Assembly (NCBI GenBank): GCA_050943255.1
Contig: JBMNOV010000066.1
Span: 1-8,666, forward strand
Source of the DNA: UBA4844 sp050943255
GTDB lineage: Bacteria > Bacillota > Syntrophomonadia > Syntrophomonadales > Syntrophomonadaceae
Length of the DNA stretch: 8,666 bases
Direction of reading: 5' to 3'
Below the pieces are notes generated by a model. That model searched no databases. It saw only the letters and a program-made list of their open reading frames with translations, and was not told where the DNA came from. A program made the translations under genes and the position numbers. Each line of letters opens with the position of its first letter. Position 1 is the stretch's first letter. Positions 4,669-8,666 of this stretch are shown here, one piece after another.

Positions 4669-6911
4669 TATTTCCATGCAATATAGTTAATAGCTGTGCC
4701 TTGTCCGTCATTGTACGTCCAGCATCCATTTAAAGATATATCCCCATACTTGATAGGATCATAAAAATGCATGGTCCCACCGGTATCAATGGTGATGTTG
4801 TTATTATAATTTGCGTTGCCTGATTGACGTCCATTTGAATCGATTGTTCTTTTTGTAAAGTGTCCAAGTTCAAAGGTGTCCCCACTATCAACGATTAGAC
4901 AGAGGCGAGGCGCGTTTTTGTCGCCGTAAGCTGCCAATACGCCACAAAAATTGCCGTCTTTTGAAAATTGTATTTCTTCTGTGTCGTATATTGCCGCCAC
5001 GTCGCGGCCGGAGGTGGCGTTCTTTGCCACTACATAGGTGTACAATGCTTCGTTTTGACCGAATATCCCTACCCCGGTTCCATCGGAATTTCGGCTCATA
5101 CCGCCAGATATAGCGCCATTGTGGAGGAAAGTAAATCTATTTGGAGCGTTGCTGAAGAGGTCGCCGTTATCACCGCATTCACCGTGATATGTGACTTTTC
5201 CGTTTGAGTCCACCTGCTTAACGTTCTTAGCATTCCCGTTGTACAGCTCAAGATAGCCGTCATTTTCAAGGCTGTTCCCAATTCTGATCCTCGGGACGGC
5301 ACTTTCGTTATACAGGGTTTCACCAAGCTTTTCCGAATTTGAAAAAAGCCCAATAGTCGCCCTGTCAATTTCCAACTGTCGATAGAAATTTTCATCGCTG
5401 TTTTTGTCCGTCGACATGAAGGCAGAAGAATCTACTACGCCGCCTTTAATGCGGTCGGCGCTCATTGTGCCAGATGTGATGAAATCCGCGACGATCGAGC
5501 CGTCATTTGTCGCGGCCAGATTGTATGGGCCATCAACACCGTTGCTTGAGTAGCCTAAGCCGTTTAAGTTCCAGCGCCAAACTTTTTTGGCAGTTGCAAT
5601 TTGGTCGGTGTCCATGATAAGAATTTCTTCCAGCGATTTGATACTGCCATCTGAATTTGTACTGTATCGAAAAACAACATGTCCGCCCGCATTGCCAGTG
5701 ATCAACGCCGTCGCATTTTCAATTGCACTTTTTCTAGCAGATTTTTCTGCCGCGTCGGCGGTGCGCATGTCAGCCATGATCTGTGCAGCGCTTTTTTTCT
5801 GATTTCGAGCAAGCGCTGCGCTTTGCCCTGAAATCGGCACCGAATAATCATTGCCAAGCGTGATGGTGTTGTCTGCTACATTCGAAAGGTTCAGCGTAAG
5901 CTTTGTCAGCGGCAGATTCGTATCCATGCCGTGTGGCTCAGATACGACGCGAATTTCACTGCCGATGCGAAAACGATCTTTTTTACCGTCAATAAAGTGA
6001 AGATCAACCGCTTTAGCTTCGATAGATAGATTTTCCCATTGAACGCTCTTTAGGTAGTTCTCGCCCTTTGTTTTAAGAATCTTCTTATCCGTCACATCGT
6101 CCCATGTCTGCGTTTTAAAAATCCAGCCATAGTTCTTGACCGCTTCCTCACTGTAAATAAAATCTTTTCCGTCATTAACGTCTGCGATTGTGACACGATT
6201 GACCAAAGAATTGTCGACTGTAGCATCGTCCGTCGTTTCTTGAGAAAGGTCCTTGCCAAGCGGGATTAACGCCGTCGCAATCTGCGTGGCGTCGTAATTG
6301 CGCGTGAAGTCGAGCAAGTTTTCGCCGAATTGGATGGTCTGGTCACAGGTATAAGGCATTTCTGCAAGGTAATCGAGATATTTTGTCCCGTTAACAACTC
6401 GAACGAACAGATACCCGCCGTAGTTGTCCGTCAAATCTTCTTTGATTTCCGTCAAAGTATTATTGTAATTCGTATATCGGTAAAGATTTTCTGTGTCATT
6501 CACCGTGACTTTGCCGACTGTAAATTTTTTAAAATCATCGACTTGTGCGTTATGGATTTCAATCAATTCGCTTAAATACTGTCGAGGGGTTAAATTGGTG
6601 TATTTCTTCGGCCACTGTATACTGTCGTTTAGGTACGCAAGCGCCCCTTCACATTCAATTTTTTTGCGATTATAAAAATCCGGCGTGTCAGAAATCGCGC
6701 GCCCAATGAAAAGCAACTCATCATCCTGGTAAACGCTGATTTCTGTCGTCATTTTTTTAATGTCATTGTAGTGCCGATTGTTCGGAGGCAGCGTAAACGT
6801 AAAAGACCCGGCGTGATTGAGCTCAAGCTCAAGCGTCGGGTCGATCAAAATCAAATCATCCGATTCGGGATTATATATATCCTCGCCGTTCGCAATAACT
6901 CGGTAAATCAT
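4668..6911 (-). CDS. Tail-associated protein (prophage endopeptidase tail / Tal-like) with C-terminal fibre region
   Basis: A 747-residue protein directly after Dit, where siphophages of Firmicutes encode the tail hub/tail-associated lysin (Tal, Prophage_tail family). The first 370 residues or so look like the hub: an early segment with LELELNHAGSFTFTLPPNNRHY and DELLFIGRAISDTPDFYNRKKIECEGALAYLNDS, which recurs in this family, followed by beta-rich segments. The middle has an alanine/lysine-rich stretch (LARNQKKSAAQIMADMRTADAAEKSARKSAIENA, written here only as its location, about residues 365-400). The C-terminal part is glycine/asparagine-rich and fibre-like, with FITSGTMSADRIKGGVVDSSAF, a motif common in phage minor structural proteins. 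ATG with AAGGA 8 nt upstream. I see no catalytic residues that I can assign with confidence, so peptidase activity is inferred from family only. Confidence 0.82.
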   Translation of the reverse strand: MIYRVIANGEDIYNPESDDLILIDPTLELELNHAGSFTFTLPPNNRHYNDIKKMTTEISVYQDDELLFIGRAISDTPDFYNRKKIECEGALAYLNDSIQWPKKYTNLTPRQYLSELIEIHNAQVDDFKKFTVGKVTVNDTENLYRYTNYNNTLTEIKEDLTDNYGGYLFVRVVNGTKYLDYLAEMPYTCDQTIQFGENLLDFTRNYDATQIATALIPLGKDLSQETTDDATVDNSLVNRVTIADVNDGKDFIYSEEAVKNYGWIFKTQTWDDVTDKKILKTKGENYLKSVQWENLSIEAKAVDLHFIDGKKDRFRIGSEIRVVSEPHGMDTNLPLTKLTLNLSNVADNTITLGNDYSVPISGQSAALARNQKKSAAQIMADMRTADAAEKSARKSAIENATALITGNAGGHVVFRYSTNSDGSIKSLEEILIMDTDQIATAKKVWRWNLNGLGYSSNGVDGPYNLAATNDGSIVADFITSGTMSADRIKGGVVDSSAFMSTDKNSDENFYRQLEIDRATIGLFSNSEKLGETLYNESAVPRIRIGNSLENDGYLELYNGNAKNVKQVDSNGKVTYHGECGDNGDLFSNAPNRFTFLHNGAISGGMSRNSDGTGVGIFGQNEALYTYVVAKNATSGRDVAAIYDTEEIQFSKDGNFCGVLAAYGDKNAPRLCLIVDSGDTFELGHFTKRTIDSNGRQSGNANYNNNITIDTGGTMHFYDPIKYGDISLNGCWTYNDGQGTAINYIAWK

Positions 6912-7642
6912 AGGCTTGTCCTTTCATATCCCACTTTGACTGTCCCCGTACCGGTGAAGGTCAACCAATTATCGCCCTCTGACAAATAGAGCTCGCTGTA
7001 CGAATGCGTGCCGCTTGTCATCTGATAATTATATCCTCTAAAACTAATATTAACCGTGCCAGTAACCTTAAACGTCGGTACGACGTTTTTCTTTCCAGGA
7101 TTGATGAGATTCACACGCCGGGTTCCACTGACAGAAAATGTGCCAAAATAGATGGTGTCGGATACAAAATTGAACGGATCCCAAAGCCAGTCGGCAATGT
7201 CTCTGCCACTAACCGCATACTTATATGGGTCTAAATCATAGTTAAGTTGGATTTCCCGGCTGGTTCCTTCTGTCGCATACTTGTCGATGTTCAATCGTCC
7301 TTTGTAGTACCACTCTGGATCGATGTCAAAGATGCATTTAAACCGCTTCCCGTGGATCAGATTCGCCAACCGATCTAAATTCTTGTGAAATCCTATACTT
7401 TCTTCGACAAAAAATGTCCAAGATCCTGAACGATTACCAAAAGCCACCCGTCCCGTGAGTGCCTCGCTAAGATCGAGCAGCCCGTCGCGTCCTGGAACTT
7501 TTACGGTTTCAGTCTGTAGCTCAGGTGGGTTGACCACCGGCGCGCTAGTTAGTATCATGCCCAAATCAGTGTACGTATGATAGCTTTGCCCGTCAGTGCT
7601 GACAAGCGTGATCCCGCTTTTTTTCGTATTTACATAACTCAT
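6908..7642 (-). CDS. Distal tail protein (Dit, Sipho_tail family)
   Basis: A 244-residue protein that would form the ring joining the tail tube to the tip or adhesion device. The N-terminal half has the pattern seen in phage Dit proteins: an early beta segment, the motif VKVPGRDGLLDLSEAL (about residues 48-63), then the NRSGSWTFFVE strand and the FKCIFDIDPEWYYKGRL segment around residues 101-117. The C-terminal half is beta-rich and matches a carbohydrate-binding-like galectin domain in general character. The start ATG is preceded by a GAGGAGAG ribosome binding site, 7 nt away, and overlaps the tape measure stop by 4 nt. The stop in turn overlaps the next gene by 4 nt. The position between tape measure and tail endopeptidase supports the call. 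Confidence 0.88.
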   Translation of the reverse strand: MSYVNTKKSGITLVSTDGQSYHTYTDLGMILTSAPVVNPPELQTETVKVPGRDGLLDLSEALTGRVAFGNRSGSWTFFVEESIGFHKNLDRLANLIHGKRFKCIFDIDPEWYYKGRLNIDKYATEGTSREIQLNYDLDPYKYAVSGRDIADWLWDPFNFVSDTIYFGTFSVSGTRRVNLINPGKKNVVPTFKVTGTVNISFRGYNYQMTSGTHSYSELYLSEGDNWLTFTGTGTVKVGYERTSL

Positions 7643-8666
7643 TGCCGTACTCTCCTCGCGGCAAGCTTACCAAGCCGCTTATCAATCACTGATACAATCT
7701 CACCGCTGTCAAGCACTGTTGGCTGATCAGTTGCGGCTAAGATATCGCGCATAATAGCAAGTACCATGTCGAGTTTTCTTTCAATTGTCAAATTATTTGA
7801 ATCTGCACGATTGCTATATAAAGTATTGCGGTCTAGCATTGTCTGAAGCTTTTCGATAGGCAACACAGCCTCTGGTCCAGATTCGCCAACCCCAATGACA
7901 GATGGATAGTTGAAGATCCCACCTTTTGCATACCAGCTGACCCCAATGTGCGGGACTTGTCCTTTTGACAGGTTAAGTTTCCCGCTTAGATGAAAATGCG
8001 GCAATTTGATATGACCGAAGCCAATGCTAATTTTTGGAATATGTGGTCTGAAGCTTGTCAACTTATTCCACGCATTTTGAACCCAGCCGCCCAGACTTGC
8101 AAATGGATTATTAACGTGCGGAAGGTGGGGCTTCCAGCTAGCCACCTTCGCCTTTGCTTTGCCTATGATTCCACTAACCCATCCAAATAAGCTTGCTAAC
8201 GGATTATTCACATGGGGTATATGTGGCTTCCATGCTGCGACAATCGCCTTCGCTTTATCAATCACGCCTTTAATGATGTTAACAAAAGCATTCCAAATAT
8301 TTTTTGCCGTTTGGATTGGATGTGTAAATGCGTTTTTAATCGCATTTCCAATGGGAGCTAAAAATGATCCTACTGCGCTAAGTGCCCCCTTGATACCGTT
8401 CCATGCGCCAATTACCGCGCCTTTAATCGCTGCCGCTGCACCATTGACAAAATTGCGAAATTTTTCAGATTTGTTGTATAAGAGAACAAGCGCTACAACT
8501 GCCGCCGCAATGGCTGCAATAATCAGCACAAATGGATTGGCTGCCAGGAACGATCCTAAGGCTGAAAAGGCTGATCCAATCCCAGATATCGCACCCTTTA
8601 AGCCATTGATTGCCGCTGATCCGACGGTTTTTAAGCCGTTGAACGCGGCCGATCCGACATTCTTTA
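7639..8666 (-). CDS. Phage tail tape measure protein, C-terminal part
   Basis: The frame is open to the right edge of the window, so the N-terminus is missing; the GTG near 8529 is an internal valine, since 45 more codons precede it in frame. The tape measure protein sets tail length and helps DNA passage in siphoviruses. Visible here are repeated hydrophobic, glycine/alanine-rich segments (GSAAxNGLK-like) near the edge, a membrane-like stretch of about 17 residues (LIIAAIAAAVVALVLLY), then WKPHxPHVNNP repeats, and the motif AKGGIF...VGESGPEAVLPIEKL that is typical of tape measure C-termini. The last residues are basic (KLAARRVRQ). The stop overlaps the start of the distal tail gene by 4 nt (ATGA), as expected for this gene order. 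Family assignment is firm; the exact length is unknown. Confidence 0.9.
   Translation of the reverse strand, partial: KNVGSAAFNGLKTVGSAAINGLKGAISGIGSAFSALGSFLAANPFVLIIAAIAAAVVALVLLYNKSEKFRNFVNGAAAAIKGAVIGAWNGIKGALSAVGSFLAPIGNAIKNAFTHPIQTAKNIWNAFVNIIKGVIDKAKAIVAAWKPHIPHVNNPLASLFGWVSGIIGKAKAKVASWKPHLPHVNNPFASLGGWVQNAWNKLTSFRPHIPKISIGFGHIKLPHFHLSGKLNLSKGQVPHIGVSWYAKGGIFNYPSVIGVGESGPEAVLPIEKLQTMLDRNTLYSNRADSNNLTIERKLDMVLAIMRDILAATDQPTVLDSGEIVSVIDKRLGKLAARRVRQ
8028..8235 (-). repeat. Intragenic tandem repeat in tape measure gene (about 96-nt period)
   Basis: The segment AWKPHIPHVNNPLASL starting at 8235 recurs 32 residues later as SWKPHLPHVNNPFASL (from 8139). A degenerate third copy, SFRPHIPK, follows 28 residues after that (from 8055). 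The DNA copies are clearly diverged, so this is an old protein-level repeat rather than a recent duplication. Tape measure proteins often carry tandem repeats with regular tryptophan or phenylalanine. Confidence 0.75.

Overview
The window is part of the late structural module of a tailed phage or prophage with a long non-contractile (siphovirus-like) tail, most likely from a Firmicutes (Bacillota) host. That is inferred from the tail gene order (tape measure, Dit, tail endopeptidase, XkdX-like protein, fibre, receptor-binding protein, holin) and from strong GGAGG-type ribosome binding sites. Every gene I can support lies on the minus strand, so the window reads right to left as one late transcription unit. 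Many junctions are 4-nt ATGA overlaps. I see no tRNA, rRNA, CRISPR array, insertion sequence or clear promoter.

Right part (8666 to 3757): C-terminal end of the tape measure protein, distal tail protein, a large tail endopeptidase/fibre protein, a small unknown protein, a 48-residue XkdX-like protein that is easily missed, and an alanine-rich coiled-coil protein. These build the tail tip.

Centre (3734 to 939): a diversity-generating retroelement (DGR). It consists of a 427-residue receptor-binding-type target gene with a variable repeat (VR) at its 3' end, two inverted repeats (hairpins) just downstream, a 119-nt repeat in the usual template-repeat (TR) position, a spacer, and a DGR-type reverse transcriptase. 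Two things are unusual. First, the reverse transcriptase is broken into two frames at a run of five C (sense strand), while both halves keep all motifs. Second, the repeat in the TR position does not behave as a clean template: the copies differ at 14 sites, all in codon positions 1 or 2, 12 of them with A in one copy, but the A is sometimes in one copy (7) and sometimes in the other (5). Both copies look as if they were written by adenine mutagenesis from a common template that is not visible here.

Left part (979 to 1): four small genes and the first codons of a holin-like gene, marking the move from tail genes to lysis genes. The picture is a tail-tip adhesin placed under DGR diversification to change host receptor binding, with a retroelement that may now be frozen, recoded or missing its true template in this window.
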